From Luteimonas sp. BLCC-B24 (GTDB taxonomy: Bacteria; Pseudomonadota; Gammaproteobacteria; Xanthomonadales; Xanthomonadaceae), in contig NZ_JAQQGN010000001.1 of the NCBI RefSeq assembly GCF_028550595.1, positions 744,001 to 808,000 on the forward strand: a stretch of 64,000 nt of DNA. The letters run 5' to 3'. A program made the position numbers and the translations under genes. Under the pieces are notes generated by a model. The model was given only the letters and a program-made list of their open reading frames with translations, had not been told where the DNA came from and searched no databases. Every line of letters begins with the position of its first letter. The stretch's first letter is position 1. Shown here piece after piece: positions 9,483 to 18,518 of the stretch.

Positions 9483-10003
9483 AGATGAAATTCACTGCGG
9501 CACTGGCGCTGGCGATCTGGCTGCTGGTCACCGGTTGGCTGGCGACGATGGTCATCGTCAAGCCGGCCGTGCTGCACCTTGGTAATGACGCCGACGACAC
9601 CGCCGCCATGGGCGAGCTGCGCGCCGCGATCGAACGCAACCGCAGGGCGCAGGCGCACATCGCGGCGCTCGGCCAGGCCAGCTACCGCGAGGACGGCCGC
9701 CAGCTGGTCGCGTTGCAGCCGCTGCCGCGCGTCGTCGAAGCCTCGTCCGGCATCGGCGGCGAGGCCAGGGTCGATGCCGGTCCCGTGCAGCACAACGTCG
9801 CGATGGTGCTCGAGACCAATGGCCGGCGCAGCGCGATCGTCAACGGCGAACTGGTGCGCGCCGGCTCGCTGCTCGCCGACGGCTCCCGGGTGCGCGCGAT
9901 CGGCCAGGGCGCCGTGCGCATCGAGCGCGCGGACGGCGAGCGCACCGACCTGCGCGTGCCGTCAGCGTTGCTGCAGCAGGCGGCCCGGAGCAATGCGCGA
10001 TGA
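9479..10003 (+). CDS. GspC/PilP/MshK-like periplasmic assembly protein
   Basis: The 174-residue product has an N-terminal membrane anchor at about 8-28 (ALALAIWLLVTGWLATMVIV), a helical linker, and a C-terminal block VNGELVRAGSLLADGSRVRA followed by IGQGAVRIERADGE. That block resembles the homology region of GspC and MshK, which contacts the secretin. Start and stop overlap both neighbours as ATGA, so translation is probably coupled. It likely bridges the inner-membrane GspL/GspM-like pair to the secretin encoded downstream. The call is by motif shape and position. Confidence 0.6.
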   Translation: MKMKFTAALALAIWLLVTGWLATMVIVKPAVLHLGNDADDTAAMGELRAAIERNRRAQAHIAALGQASYREDGRQLVALQPLPRVVEASSGIGGEARVDAGPVQHNVAMVLETNGRRSAIVNGELVRAGSLLADGSRVRAIGQGAVRIERADGERTDLRVPSALLQQAARSNAR

Positions 10004-10608
10004 ACACGCGCACCCGAAGCATCGCGATGGCGGCAGCCGCCATCGGTGTCGGTCTGGCGATCGTCCTGGCCGTGCGCTGGCTCGGCACCGGCCCCGGCGT
10101 GCCTGCCGCAGGGGGCGGCGAGGCACCGGGGCCGGTCGCCGAACAGGCTGCCGCCGTGGATGCCGGCTCCGAGAGGGAGACCGCGCCGTGGGAGCGCGAT
10201 CTGTCGTCCACAGCCGCCGGCGCCCTCGCCACCCGCTCCGCGGCCGAGCCGGACGCGCCTGCGATGACGGAGGCGGAGGCGGGACGCGCGGTTGCCGAGT
10301 TGCGCGTGCAATCGCGAAACAACATCGAGGGCATTGACCGGCTGCTGGGCGAACTCGATGCATTGGAGCGGACCGGCCAGGCACCGGCGGATGTCAGTCT
10401 GGGTGCACTGCGCGACAACCTGCGCATCGCCCGGCGCGCCCAGGAACTGGCCCAGGAACTGGCCGAGTCGACCCAGCAGCCTGCATCGCCGCGGACCGAA
10501 CAGCGCCAGGCCGAGATCGTCGCCGAACTGCAGCAGCTGCAGGGTCAGGTCCGCTACGACGTGTCCGGCCCCGCCGGGCCCGCGGCGCGCGCGGTGGGAG
10601 CGCAGTGA
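10000..10608 (+). CDS. Unrecognised single-pass membrane protein of the pilus-like cluster
   Basis: I do not recognise this 202-residue protein. It has one N-terminal transmembrane helix (about 8-28, IAMAAAAIGVGLAIVLAVRW), then a low-complexity Gly/Pro/Ala/Glu-rich stretch to about residue 85. A helical, coiled-coil-like region (about 88-190) follows, containing RLLGELDALERTGQAP and QRQAEIVAELQQLQGQ. It overlaps the GspC-like gene by ATGA and lies one base before a prepilin-like gene, so it should be part of the same machine. It could be a cluster-specific periplasmic adaptor. No function is assigned. Confidence 0.6.
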   Translation: MNTRTRSIAMAAAAIGVGLAIVLAVRWLGTGPGVPAAGGGEAPGPVAEQAAAVDAGSERETAPWERDLSSTAAGALATRSAAEPDAPAMTEAEAGRAVAELRVQSRNNIEGIDRLLGELDALERTGQAPADVSLGALRDNLRIARRAQELAQELAESTQQPASPRTEQRQAEIVAELQQLQGQVRYDVSGPAGPAARAVGAQ

Positions 10609-10609
10609 C

Positions 10610-11377
10610 ATGCGTCGACCTCGTCGCCCGTCTTCGGTCCGCATCGCCGCTGGCGGCTTCACGCTTGTCGAGCTGTCCGTGGTTCTCGCGGTGCTGGGCG
10701 TGATGGCGGTCGCCATGACATCGGCATTCGGGGGGATCCACCAGGCCCGCGAGCAGAGCGCCGCACGCGCCCAGGCCGAAACCGCCCGCCAGGCGCTGCG
10801 CGCCTTCGCGCTGCGCAACAAGCGCCTGCCCTGCCCGGACACCTCGGCCCACGGCGACAGCGGGCGCGAAGCCGGCGGCGGGAGCTGCAACGCCGATGTC
10901 CGTATCGGCTGGCTGCCCTATGAAAGCCTGGGCCTCGATGTCCCCACGCGGGCCGAGCGACTGCGCTACGGCGTCTATCGCAGCGCAGTAGGCGCGGACC
11001 TGGTCGCACCGCAAGCCGCAGGGGCCGAAGAACACGATTTCGAAGGCATGGCCGGCTTCATCACCGCGCTCACTGCCGCCACCGTCGCGGCGTCCTCGCC
11101 GGTGCAGCCCTATTACGTGGCGTACACCGGCAGCCACACCTGCATGGCGAGCCCGATCGCGCCGCTGGTCAATCCCGCCTTCGTAGTGGTGGTGCCGGCC
11201 ACCGACCGCGATGGCACGGGCACGAACTTCGACGGCGACACCCACCACGGATTCGCCACCGGCAGCACGACCTGCGTGTCCGCACCCGACCGCGCCGCCG
11301 ACATGGCCTACGACGACGTCGTCGTGGCCGAAAGCCAGGCCGCCCTTCTGGGCTGGCTGATGACGACCCGCCGCTGA
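10610..11377 (+). CDS. Minor pilin-like protein with RLPCPD...GWLPY block
   Basis: The ATG at 10610 gives a 255-residue product. It has a basic 16-residue leader ending in AAGG, then FTLVEL with Glu at +5 and a hydrophobic helix (SVVLAVLGVMAVAMTSAF). Residues about 58-115 carry the block RLPCPDTSAHGD, then IGWLPYESLGL, then RLRYGVYR, which recurs in three later pilin-like proteins. Paired cysteines in the rest (SHTCMAS, TTCVSA) suggest periplasmic disulfides. It lies inside the assembly genes, just before the secretin gene. A longer upstream frame is a shadow of the preceding gene. It is probably a minor pilin or pseudopilin that primes or caps the fibre. Confidence 0.82.
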   Translation: MRRPRRPSSVRIAAGGFTLVELSVVLAVLGVMAVAMTSAFGGIHQAREQSAARAQAETARQALRAFALRNKRLPCPDTSAHGDSGREAGGGSCNADVRIGWLPYESLGLDVPTRAERLRYGVYRSAVGADLVAPQAAGAEEHDFEGMAGFITALTAATVAASSPVQPYYVAYTGSHTCMASPIAPLVNPAFVVVVPATDRDGTGTNFDGDTHHGFATGSTTCVSAPDRAADMAYDDVVVAESQAALLGWLMTTRR

Positions 11378-11414
11378 TCCGCACACCACCCGACTCTCCT
11401 TTCGAGGCCACGAC

Positions 11415-13172
11415 ATGAATCACACCGCCACCCAGCCTCGCCGGCATCCGCTGCGTCCCGACGCGCGCGTGCTCGCAGGGGCGATCGGCCTCGCGCTGCT
11501 GGCCGGCTGCGCCGGCATGCCGCCGCGCAGCGTCTCCAGCGTGCCGCCCGTGGAGTACAAAGCCCTCGAGCGGGCCAACGCCTCGACCGTGGAGGAATCG
11601 CGGCGCCTGGCCGATCACCAAGAACTGCTGCGCCAGCAGATCGAACGTTCGGTCGAACGTGCCGCCGCGCCCGCACCGCCGGTCGCGCCGGCATACGACC
11701 CGCTGGAGAACAGCGTCGTCAGCATCAGCATGTTCAACGCCGATGTGGGCCAGCTGCTCTGGGCGCTGGCCGACGAACTCAACATGAATCTGATCGTCGA
11801 TCCCCAGGTGCTCGAACAGCGCCAGCGCACCAGCCTGCATCTGCGCAACGTCAGCGCGCGCGAGGTCTACAACCACATCCTCGATGCGTTCGATCTGCAC
11901 GGCGAGACCCGCGGTGGCGCGCTCGTGGTCGGACAGATGCGCGACCGCATCCTCAACGTGGACCTGCTGAACTCCACGACCTCCATCGATCTGTCCACCG
12001 GCGGCGATGTCTTCGGTGCGGGCATGCAGGGCGAAGGTGGGGGCGGCCAGTCGTTGCGCGGCAACCTGACCATGAGCGGCAGTGTCGGCAAGGGCAATGA
12101 TCCCTACGCCCAGCTCGACGCCGCATTGAAAGTGATCCTCGGCACCGGGCCGTCGGCAACGGGCGGGACGCGCGACCCCGACGCACCCCTGCCGCCCGAA
12201 ACCGCGCGCTACAGCCTCGATGCCGGTTCGGGCACGCTGTTCGTCCGCGCACGGCCATCGCAGATCCGCGCGGTGGAGGAACTGGTCGAACACACCATCG
12301 GCAAGATGCGCCGGCAGGTGCTGGTGGAAGCGCAGATCCTCGACGTCTCGCTCAGCGACAACTTCCAGTACGGCGTGGACTGGAACCTGCTGCGCAACCG
12401 TGTTGCCGGCCTCTACGGCGACAGCCCGGCCACGATCGTCCCCGCGCCCGGCACGCCGGGCAATCCGGATCTCGGTATTCCGGCCGATCCCAACCTGCTG
12501 CCGTATCAGCGCTTCGGTCGCTACGGCGATCAGGCCCGCAATATCGTATTTCCGAACCAGAGCCTGGGTTCGGCGATCGGGCGGGGCCTCGGGGTGAGCT
12601 ACCTCACCGATACCTTCTCCGCCGCGCTGCAAGCGCTGCGCGGCTTCGGCAACGTGAAGGTGCTGTCGAACCCGAGCGTCCGCGTCCGCAACGGCAGCCC
12701 GGCGTATCTGAGCGTCGGCTCCAACATCCGCTACGTCACCAAGTCGACGACCAGCTTCTCCAATGCCGGTGGCGGCGGCTTCAACACCTCGTCCGACATC
12801 CAGACCGACTCGCTGTTCTCCGGCGTCGTGATCGGCGTTGCGCCGGTGATCCACGAAAACGGCACCGTGGAACTGCTCGTGCATCCGATGCAGACCGAGG
12901 TCGTGCCGGGCAGCCTGGCGCTGCGCGAGTTTCCCAACGGCAACGCGGTGACGTTGCCGGTCATCAATGTCAAAGGCATCACCACCACCCTCAATCTGCG
13001 CGACGGGGACACCGTGCTGCTGGGCGGCCTGATCGACCAGACGTCCAGTCTCGACGACAGCGGCATTCCGGCGCTGTCGGACGTGCCGGTGCTGGGCAAG
13101 CTGTTCGGCGCGCGTTCCACGCAGCAGAACACCCGCGAACTGGTGCTGGTGCTCCGGGTCACGCTGGTATGA
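11415..13172 (+). CDS. mshL: MshL-like outer-membrane secretin (GspD/PilQ superfamily), lipoprotein
   Basis: The 585-residue product begins with a lipoprotein signal whose lipobox is LLAGC, near residue 32. A short N-terminal secretin domain contains VGQLLWALADELNMNLIVDP, and a Gly-rich spacer (MQGEGGGGQSLRG) precedes the C-terminal secretin domain. The latter has VLSNPSVRVRNGSPAYLSVG, GVVIGVAPVIHENG and the typical end SDVPVLGKLFG...ELVLVLRVTLV. The length and single short N-domain match MshL better than PilQ or GspD. It would form the outer-membrane ring through which the fibre or substrate passes. A GAGG ribosome site precedes the ATG, and the stop overlaps the next start. Confidence 0.88.
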   Translation: MNHTATQPRRHPLRPDARVLAGAIGLALLAGCAGMPPRSVSSVPPVEYKALERANASTVEESRRLADHQELLRQQIERSVERAAAPAPPVAPAYDPLENSVVSISMFNADVGQLLWALADELNMNLIVDPQVLEQRQRTSLHLRNVSAREVYNHILDAFDLHGETRGGALVVGQMRDRILNVDLLNSTTSIDLSTGGDVFGAGMQGEGGGGQSLRGNLTMSGSVGKGNDPYAQLDAALKVILGTGPSATGGTRDPDAPLPPETARYSLDAGSGTLFVRARPSQIRAVEELVEHTIGKMRRQVLVEAQILDVSLSDNFQYGVDWNLLRNRVAGLYGDSPATIVPAPGTPGNPDLGIPADPNLLPYQRFGRYGDQARNIVFPNQSLGSAIGRGLGVSYLTDTFSAALQALRGFGNVKVLSNPSVRVRNGSPAYLSVGSNIRYVTKSTTSFSNAGGGGFNTSSDIQTDSLFSGVVIGVAPVIHENGTVELLVHPMQTEVVPGSLALREFPNGNAVTLPVINVKGITTTLNLRDGDTVLLGGLIDQTSSLDDSGIPALSDVPVLGKLFGARSTQQNTRELVLVLRVTLV

Positions 13173-14134
13173 GCCTGGTCTACGACGCGTTGCGTCAACA
13201 GTCCGGAGCCGCTGCGGCCGTACACCCACGCGCGGCGACGGCGTGGCCGGCCTGGTGGCATCGCGCACGGCCGCATGGTCGCGGCACCGTCGTGTTGATG
13301 GCGGGCGCACTGCTGGCCGCGCCGGCGTATTTCCTCGGCGGTCAGCACGGTAGCCAGGGCGTCGTGCACGCAGCCGCCACCACGATCGCCGTGCCGGCGG
13401 CTGCGGAGAGGCCCTTGCCGATCGTGGACCTGACCCGGACGGTCGACACCGCCCCGCCCGCGGTGCCGCGCGCGGCGGCCGGCAGCGCGTCGCCCGGAGT
13501 CTCGTCGGCGTCCGCCCCGGCAGCGCTGGACGCCGCGCACGTGTCGCCGCCGGAGGCCGATGCGGTGACTGCGCCGGTCGATGTCGTGGCCACGCCGGTG
13601 ACCGCGTTCGCGGACGCCGGTACGGCCCCCGCCCCCGCACCTGCCGCCGTCGATATCGCACCGGCCGCACATGCCGTCGCGGCCGCGATGCCCGCACCCG
13701 AGCCGGTCAGGATCAAGGTCGAGCAGCGCTCCGCCGCGCCCGCCGGGGGCAACGCCGCGCCGGGCAGCGACGAGGTCGCGATCCAGCGGGCGATCGACGC
13801 GATCGGCGCGGCCGTCGCCGCAGGCGACCGCGCCGGGGCCGACCGCGCGCTCGCATCCCTCGAGGCTCTTCTGCCCTCGCAGAGTCTGACCTTGCTGCGC
13901 ATGCAGGCCTGGATCGCCCACGACGGCGGTGCGATGGACGCGGCCGAGCGTCTGTACCGGCAGATCATCGAGCGCGTTCCCGACGACGAGGTCGCCGGCG
14001 TCAACGTGGCCTTGCTCGATGCGGGACGCGGAGATGTCGACGACGCCCGGCAGCGACTGAAGCGGCTTGGTGGCCAGCATGCGCGATCGGCGCTGGTCGC
14101 CCGGGCGCTCGCCCAAGTGGACGCGCTGCGATGA
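13169..14134 (+). CDS. MshN-like TPR protein of the pilus-like cluster
   Basis: The 321-residue product opens with MSLVYDALRQQ, the kind of N-terminus seen in MshN and GspB-like proteins. One transmembrane helix follows at about 32-52 (GTVVLMAGALLAAPAYFLGG), then roughly 150 residues of Ala/Pro/Val-rich periplasmic linker. A C-terminal helical part resembles tetratricopeptide repeats (AAERLYRQIIERVPDDEVAG, LLDAGRGDVDDARQRLKRLG). In MSHA operons, MshN lies next to MshM as here. The product probably works with the ExeA-like ATPase in secretin placement or stability. It overlaps both neighbours by four bases. Confidence 0.7.
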   Translation: MSLVYDALRQQSGAAAAVHPRAATAWPAWWHRARPHGRGTVVLMAGALLAAPAYFLGGQHGSQGVVHAAATTIAVPAAAERPLPIVDLTRTVDTAPPAVPRAAAGSASPGVSSASAPAALDAAHVSPPEADAVTAPVDVVATPVTAFADAGTAPAPAPAAVDIAPAAHAVAAAMPAPEPVRIKVEQRSAAPAGGNAAPGSDEVAIQRAIDAIGAAVAAGDRAGADRALASLEALLPSQSLTLLRMQAWIAHDGGAMDAAERLYRQIIERVPDDEVAGVNVALLDAGRGDVDDARQRLKRLGGQHARSALVARALAQVDALR

Positions 14135-15561
14135 ACCCTGCCCTCGTCCGCCATCTGCAGGCGCTGGACCTGACACATGCACCCTTTCCGCCCACGCCCG
14201 ACGCCAGCGCCTGGTTCCGCACTCCGGTTCTGGACGGCGAACTGACGGAGGCCGCGCACTGCCTGCGCACGCGGGCGGGCTTCGTGCTGTTGACCGGCGA
14301 AGTGGGCACCGGGAAAAGCACTTTCCTGCGTCGTCTGCTGCACGAACTCGATGGTGAGGGCGTGTCGACGTCGATGGTGTTCAACACGTTTCTGCAGGCC
14401 GATGATCTTCTGGCTGCGGTGCTGCGGGACTTCGGTCTGCGTCCGCGCGGCAATCCGGCACGCGACATCGAAACACTCAACCGGTTCCTCGTGCGCCGCT
14501 GGCAGGAACAGGCCACCTGCGTGCTCGTGATCGACGATGCGCAGAACCTCACCCTGGAAAGCCTGGAACTGCTTCGCCTGCTCACGAACCTGGAAACCGG
14601 GCAGGAGAAGCTGCTCCAGATCGTCCTCTCCGGTCAGCCCGAGTTGCGCGACAACCTCGATCAGCCGCGCATCCGCCAGCTGACCAGCCGGATCTGCAAG
14701 CACGTCAGGTTGGAAACGATGTCGCCTGGCGACCTGCGTGACTACGTCGGCTTCCGTCTCGCCGCGGCGGGCAACCCTGAACCCGGCATCCGCCTGCAGG
14801 AGGACGCCGTGAGCGCGCTGTACCGCGCAAGCGGCGGCAACCCGCGACGTATCCACCTGCTGATGGACCGGTGCCTGTACGGCCTCTACGGCCGCGTCCC
14901 TGCGCAGCGCGTCGTCGATGCGGCGTTGGTGCGCACCGCGGCTTCCGAAGCCGGCGCCTTGCCGGCGCGACGGCGCACACGCAAGCCGCTGGCGCTGGCC
15001 GCCTGCATCGGCGGCGCTTTCGCCGTCGCATCGCTGTCGCTGCTCCTGGGCAGTCCGCACAGCCACGCCGACGACGGCGCAGGCCTTGCAACCGTCGCTG
15101 CGCCGATCACGGCGGTTTCCGCCGCCGTGCAACCGGTCGACGACGGCTGGGACGCCTGCCTGGAGGCGATCGAGGGACGCGGCGCGCAGGTCCACGTGGT
15201 GACCGGCGGCTGGCCCGCGCACATGCCCGCACGCGATGACCTCTGCCTGCGTGCGCAGGGCGACGGCTGGCTCGCAGCCTGGCCGACCGGGCTGCGCCCC
15301 GAGGATTTTCTCGCCGGCGGCGAGGCGCGTGAACGAGTGCGCATGGTGCAGGCCCTGCTCGGCGCGCGCGGTCTGTATCACGGTGATATCGACGGCGTGT
15401 ACGGCCCGCGCATGCGCGAGGCGATCGCCGCGCTGCAACAGCGCCATGGGCTGCCCGGCAGCGGGCTTCCCGATGCGTCCACGCTCCTGCTGATCGACAT
15501 CCTGCTGGCGACCGACGCCGCCGCACCCACCACGGAACCGCCGCACGATGGCCACGGTTGA
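14131..15561 (+). CDS. ExeA/MshM-like AAA ATPase with C-terminal peptidoglycan-binding domain
   Basis: The 476-residue product has an N-terminal AAA domain with Walker A GEVGTGKST (about 54-62), Walker B VLVIDDAQNL (about 131-140) and the ExeA-typical LLTNLETGQEKLLQIVLSGQ. A membrane helix lies near 287-307 (LALAACIGGAFAVASLSLLL). The periplasmic C-terminus contains a PG_binding_1-type repeat (VQALLGARGLYHGDIDGVYG, then REAIAALQQRHGLPGSG). ExeA/GspA proteins use this layout to open a path for the secretin through peptidoglycan. MshM usually lacks the peptidoglycan domain, so this form is closer to GspA/ExeA. The stop lies 14 bases inside the next gene. Confidence 0.85.
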   Translation: MNPALVRHLQALDLTHAPFPPTPDASAWFRTPVLDGELTEAAHCLRTRAGFVLLTGEVGTGKSTFLRRLLHELDGEGVSTSMVFNTFLQADDLLAAVLRDFGLRPRGNPARDIETLNRFLVRRWQEQATCVLVIDDAQNLTLESLELLRLLTNLETGQEKLLQIVLSGQPELRDNLDQPRIRQLTSRICKHVRLETMSPGDLRDYVGFRLAAAGNPEPGIRLQEDAVSALYRASGGNPRRIHLLMDRCLYGLYGRVPAQRVVDAALVRTAASEAGALPARRRTRKPLALAACIGGAFAVASLSLLLGSPHSHADDGAGLATVAAPITAVSAAVQPVDDGWDACLEAIEGRGAQVHVVTGGWPAHMPARDDLCLRAQGDGWLAAWPTGLRPEDFLAGGEARERVRMVQALLGARGLYHGDIDGVYGPRMREAIAALQQRHGLPGSGLPDASTLLLIDILLATDAAAPTTEPPHDGHG

Positions 15562-17257
15562 CGCCCGAATCGCACCGCCCCACGCCCCGCAGGCTGCCGC
15601 CTCGAAGGAAAGCACCCGCCTGGGCGAAACCCTGCTCGAACGTGGACTGATCGATGCGGTCCAGTTCGAATACGCGATCCAGAAGAACGAGGTCGAACAA
15701 CAGCGTCTCGGCCGCACGTTGATCCGGCATGGACTGGCGAACGAATCCGACATCGTGCGCACGCTCGCCGAGCTCAACGGCGTCGAGTACGTGCAGACCG
15801 AGATGCTCTCGCAGCCCGAGCCACAGGTGCTGGCGATGTTCAACCGCGAACTGTGCCAGCTGCGCCAGTTCCTGCCGCTGCGACGCGTCGACGACACACT
15901 GGAGGTGCTGCTGGGCGACGCCGATACCGCCACCGTGTCACAGCTGGTACTGCAGCGCGTCGGTCTGCGCTGCCGCTTCCTGCAGGGCGAGTACGGCAAG
16001 GTCGCGCGACTGATCCGGCATACGTACTACTTCGCACAGAATCCGGTCGAAAGCCTGCTCGAGCGCGAGGTCAAGCGGCTGGCTTCGGACAAGGACCACG
16101 CCTACAGCCCGGAGAAGCTGCTCGACTACCTGCTGCACTACGCGGTGCGCGAACGCACCACCGACATCCATGTTTCGCCGTCGGAGGACAGCCTGCACGT
16201 GCTGTTCCGCGTCGATGGCGTGCTGCGTCCGATGTTCGCGATGCCGACCACGCTCAGTCGCCTGCTCGGCTACATCAAGCTGACTGCCGAGATGGACATC
16301 TCCGAGCAGCGGCGCCCCCAGGACGGCAGCTTCCGCGCCGTGGTGCTGGATTCGGCGCTGACCGTGCGCGTCTCGACGATCATCACCGACGCCGGCGAAC
16401 GCACGGTCATGCGCCTGCTGCCCGAACACAGCGATCTCGCCGGACTGGCGGAACTCGGCTTCTTTCCCGAAGACGTGGCCGCGCTCGAACGCCTGTTCGC
16501 CAAGCCCGCCGGCCTGATCCTCATCACCGGACCGACCGGCTCCGGCAAGAGCTCGTCACTGCATGCGGCGCTGCGCATGCAGTCGTTGATCGAGCGCAAC
16601 GTGCTGACAGTCGAGGACCCGATCGAGTACCGCGTGCCCGGAGCCGGCCAGACCGAGGTCAATCGTCGATCGGGTTACGAGTTCGGCTCGGCGCTGCGTC
16701 ACTTCCTCCGCCACGACCCGGACGTCATCCTGCTGGGCGAGATGCGCGATGCCGAAACCGCCCAGGCCGCGCTCGAGGCAGCGGCAACCGGACACCTGGT
16801 GCTGTCCACGCTCCACGTCACCACGGTCTTCGGCGTGGTGCCGCGCCTGCGTCCCCTGGGGCTGGAGGCGCAGGTCATCGCCGACAATCTGCTGGCGGTG
16901 GTGAACCAACGCCTGGTGCGTCAGAACTGCCCCTTCTGCGCCGAAGATGCGCCGCTGTCGCCCAGCGAGACCGCGTGGCTGGGCGTGGCCCAGGGCACGT
17001 GCGGCAAGCGTGGCACGGGCTGCGGTCGGTGTCGCAACAGCGGCTACTACGGCCGCCTGCCGGTCTACGACATCATGGTCGTCGACGACGCGCTGGCCAA
17101 CGGCATCGCCGACGATGCCGGTCGCGAGCAGCTGCGCACCCTGGCCATGAACGCCGGCTTCCGCGGCATCGAGGATGTGGCCAAGGCACGCATCCTCGCC
17201 GGCCAGACCACGGTCGAGGAAGTGTTGCGCGTCGTCGGCGTGGGGCCGTCGCCATGA
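15548..17257 (+). CDS. Assembly ATPase of GspE/PilB/MshE family with MshEN domain
   Basis: This 569-residue hexameric-type ATPase would power fibre extension. The N-terminus carries two 24-residue motifs separated by exactly five residues: RLGETLLERGLIDAVQFEYA... (from about residue 23) and RLGRTLIRHGLANESDIVRT... This is the spacing of the c-di-GMP-binding MshEN domain. Their last position, usually Gln, is Asn in the first and Leu in the second. The ATPase core has Walker A GPTGSGKSS, an Asp box, Walker B LLGEMRDAETAQ and the His box TGHLVLSTLH. The zinc-type tetracysteine segment CPFC...CGRC follows. It overlaps the platform-protein gene by ATGA. Confidence 0.92.
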   Translation: MATVDARIAPPHAPQAAASKESTRLGETLLERGLIDAVQFEYAIQKNEVEQQRLGRTLIRHGLANESDIVRTLAELNGVEYVQTEMLSQPEPQVLAMFNRELCQLRQFLPLRRVDDTLEVLLGDADTATVSQLVLQRVGLRCRFLQGEYGKVARLIRHTYYFAQNPVESLLEREVKRLASDKDHAYSPEKLLDYLLHYAVRERTTDIHVSPSEDSLHVLFRVDGVLRPMFAMPTTLSRLLGYIKLTAEMDISEQRRPQDGSFRAVVLDSALTVRVSTIITDAGERTVMRLLPEHSDLAGLAELGFFPEDVAALERLFAKPAGLILITGPTGSGKSSSLHAALRMQSLIERNVLTVEDPIEYRVPGAGQTEVNRRSGYEFGSALRHFLRHDPDVILLGEMRDAETAQAALEAAATGHLVLSTLHVTTVFGVVPRLRPLGLEAQVIADNLLAVVNQRLVRQNCPFCAEDAPLSPSETAWLGVAQGTCGKRGTGCGRCRNSGYYGRLPVYDIMVVDDALANGIADDAGREQLRTLAMNAGFRGIEDVAKARILAGQTTVEEVLRVVGVGPSP

Positions 17258-18510
17258 ACGTGTATTACTACCGCCTGCTGATGTCCAGCGGCCGTGTGCG
17301 CAGCGGCGTCGCACAGTTGGCCGTGGAGCGCGATTCCTCGGCGCGGATGTGGCTCGAGAAGAATTTCGACGCCGTCGTGCTGTCGCTGTATCGGCTGCCG
17401 GGTTGGCTGGCCGAGACCCAGCGTTCGATCTCGCATCTCGTCAAGCCCAGCATCCGCCCGGCGGAACTGGCCGGCATGTTGCGCGATCTCGCGGTAATGA
17501 CCGCCAGCGGCATTCCCATCATGGAAGCGCTGCGCGCGGTCGCGAACGAGGTCGGCGGCGGCCGGGCTTCCAATCCCGCCAAACTCGCGCGCCGCCTGCT
17601 GGAGGAGCTCGATGCGGGCGCTTCGCTCAGCGATGCATTCTCGCGCTACCCCGATGCGTTCCCGGAAACGGTCCGCAACCTGGTCATGATCGGCGACGAG
17701 ACCGGCACCATGGACCTGATGCTCAAGGAGGCCGCCGACCATATCGAGCGCGTCTCCAAGATGACCGCCGATACGCGCCAGGCACTGATCTATCCGGCGT
17801 TCGTGTTCTCGGCGATTTTCGCCGCCGGCGGCTTCTGGATCTACTACGTGATCCCCAACCTGGCCGATCTCTTCAAGCAGATGAATGCCGATCTGCCGCC
17901 ACTGACCGTGGCCGTGATGAAGGGCTCGGAGTGGCTGATCGCGCACATCGGCCTGATCCTGGTCGGGATGGTCGTCGCCGCCTTCGTGCTGTGGGTGACG
18001 TGGCGTTACAGCCGGGCGTTCCGGCGCGGCGTCCATTACGCGCTGCACAGACTGCCCATCGCCAAGACCATCATGTTCTCCTCTGGGCTGGCGTTCTTCA
18101 CCGAATACATGTCGCTGCTGGTCAAGGCCGGCGTGGACATGGTCAGCAGCCTGCAGGTCATGGAGCGGGCCATGCGGGACGAGTATTACCGCGACCGCAT
18201 CATCGCGATCCGCCAGGTGCTCGAACGCGGCGACCGGGTCTCTGCCGCCATGCGTCAGGTCGGTGGGTTTCCTTCGATGATGGTGCGCATGGTCGCCGTC
18301 GGCGAAGACACCGGCACGCTCGACTCGCAGTTCTCGCGCCTGTCGTCCGAGTACAGCCTGCGTTTGCAGCGCCTGATCACAAACCTCTCCGAGATCATCA
18401 AGCCCGTCGTCGTGTTGCTGGCCGGCGGCATGTTCGTGTTCCTGATCGTCGCCCTTCTGCTTCCGGTCTACGACCTCGTGCAGCAGGCAATCAACTCGCC
18501 GCAGTTCTGA
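17254..18510 (+). CDS. Inner-membrane platform protein, GspF/PilC/MshG family
   Basis: The 418-residue product has the two repeated cytoplasmic GspF domains (ELAGMLRDLAVMTASGIPIM and FFTEYMSLLVKAGVDMVSSL) and the paired MIGDETGTMD and AVGEDTGTLD motifs. It has three hydrophobic helices, near 180-205, 222-250 and 385-410. GspF family members connect the assembly ATPase to pilin subunits in the inner membrane. ATG 17254 overlaps the ATPase stop; the longer upstream frame is a shadow of the ATPase gene. The protein lies directly before the second pilin block, as MshG does in MSHA loci. Confidence 0.92.
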   Translation: MNVYYYRLLMSSGRVRSGVAQLAVERDSSARMWLEKNFDAVVLSLYRLPGWLAETQRSISHLVKPSIRPAELAGMLRDLAVMTASGIPIMEALRAVANEVGGGRASNPAKLARRLLEELDAGASLSDAFSRYPDAFPETVRNLVMIGDETGTMDLMLKEAADHIERVSKMTADTRQALIYPAFVFSAIFAAGGFWIYYVIPNLADLFKQMNADLPPLTVAVMKGSEWLIAHIGLILVGMVVAAFVLWVTWRYSRAFRRGVHYALHRLPIAKTIMFSSGLAFFTEYMSLLVKAGVDMVSSLQVMERAMRDEYYRDRIIAIRQVLERGDRVSAAMRQVGGFPSMMVRMVAVGEDTGTLDSQFSRLSSEYSLRLQRLITNLSEIIKPVVVLLAGGMFVFLIVALLLPVYDLVQQAINSPQF

Positions 18511-18518
18511 GGTCCGTC

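Noticed and set aside
11169-13697. 842-codon minus-strand frame opposite the secretin
   Set aside because: Arg/His/Gly-rich with no domain; the plus-strand secretin is unambiguous.
13342-15999. 885-codon minus-strand frame opposite the MshN- and ExeA-like genes
   Set aside because: A shadow of the coding strand with no recognisable motif.
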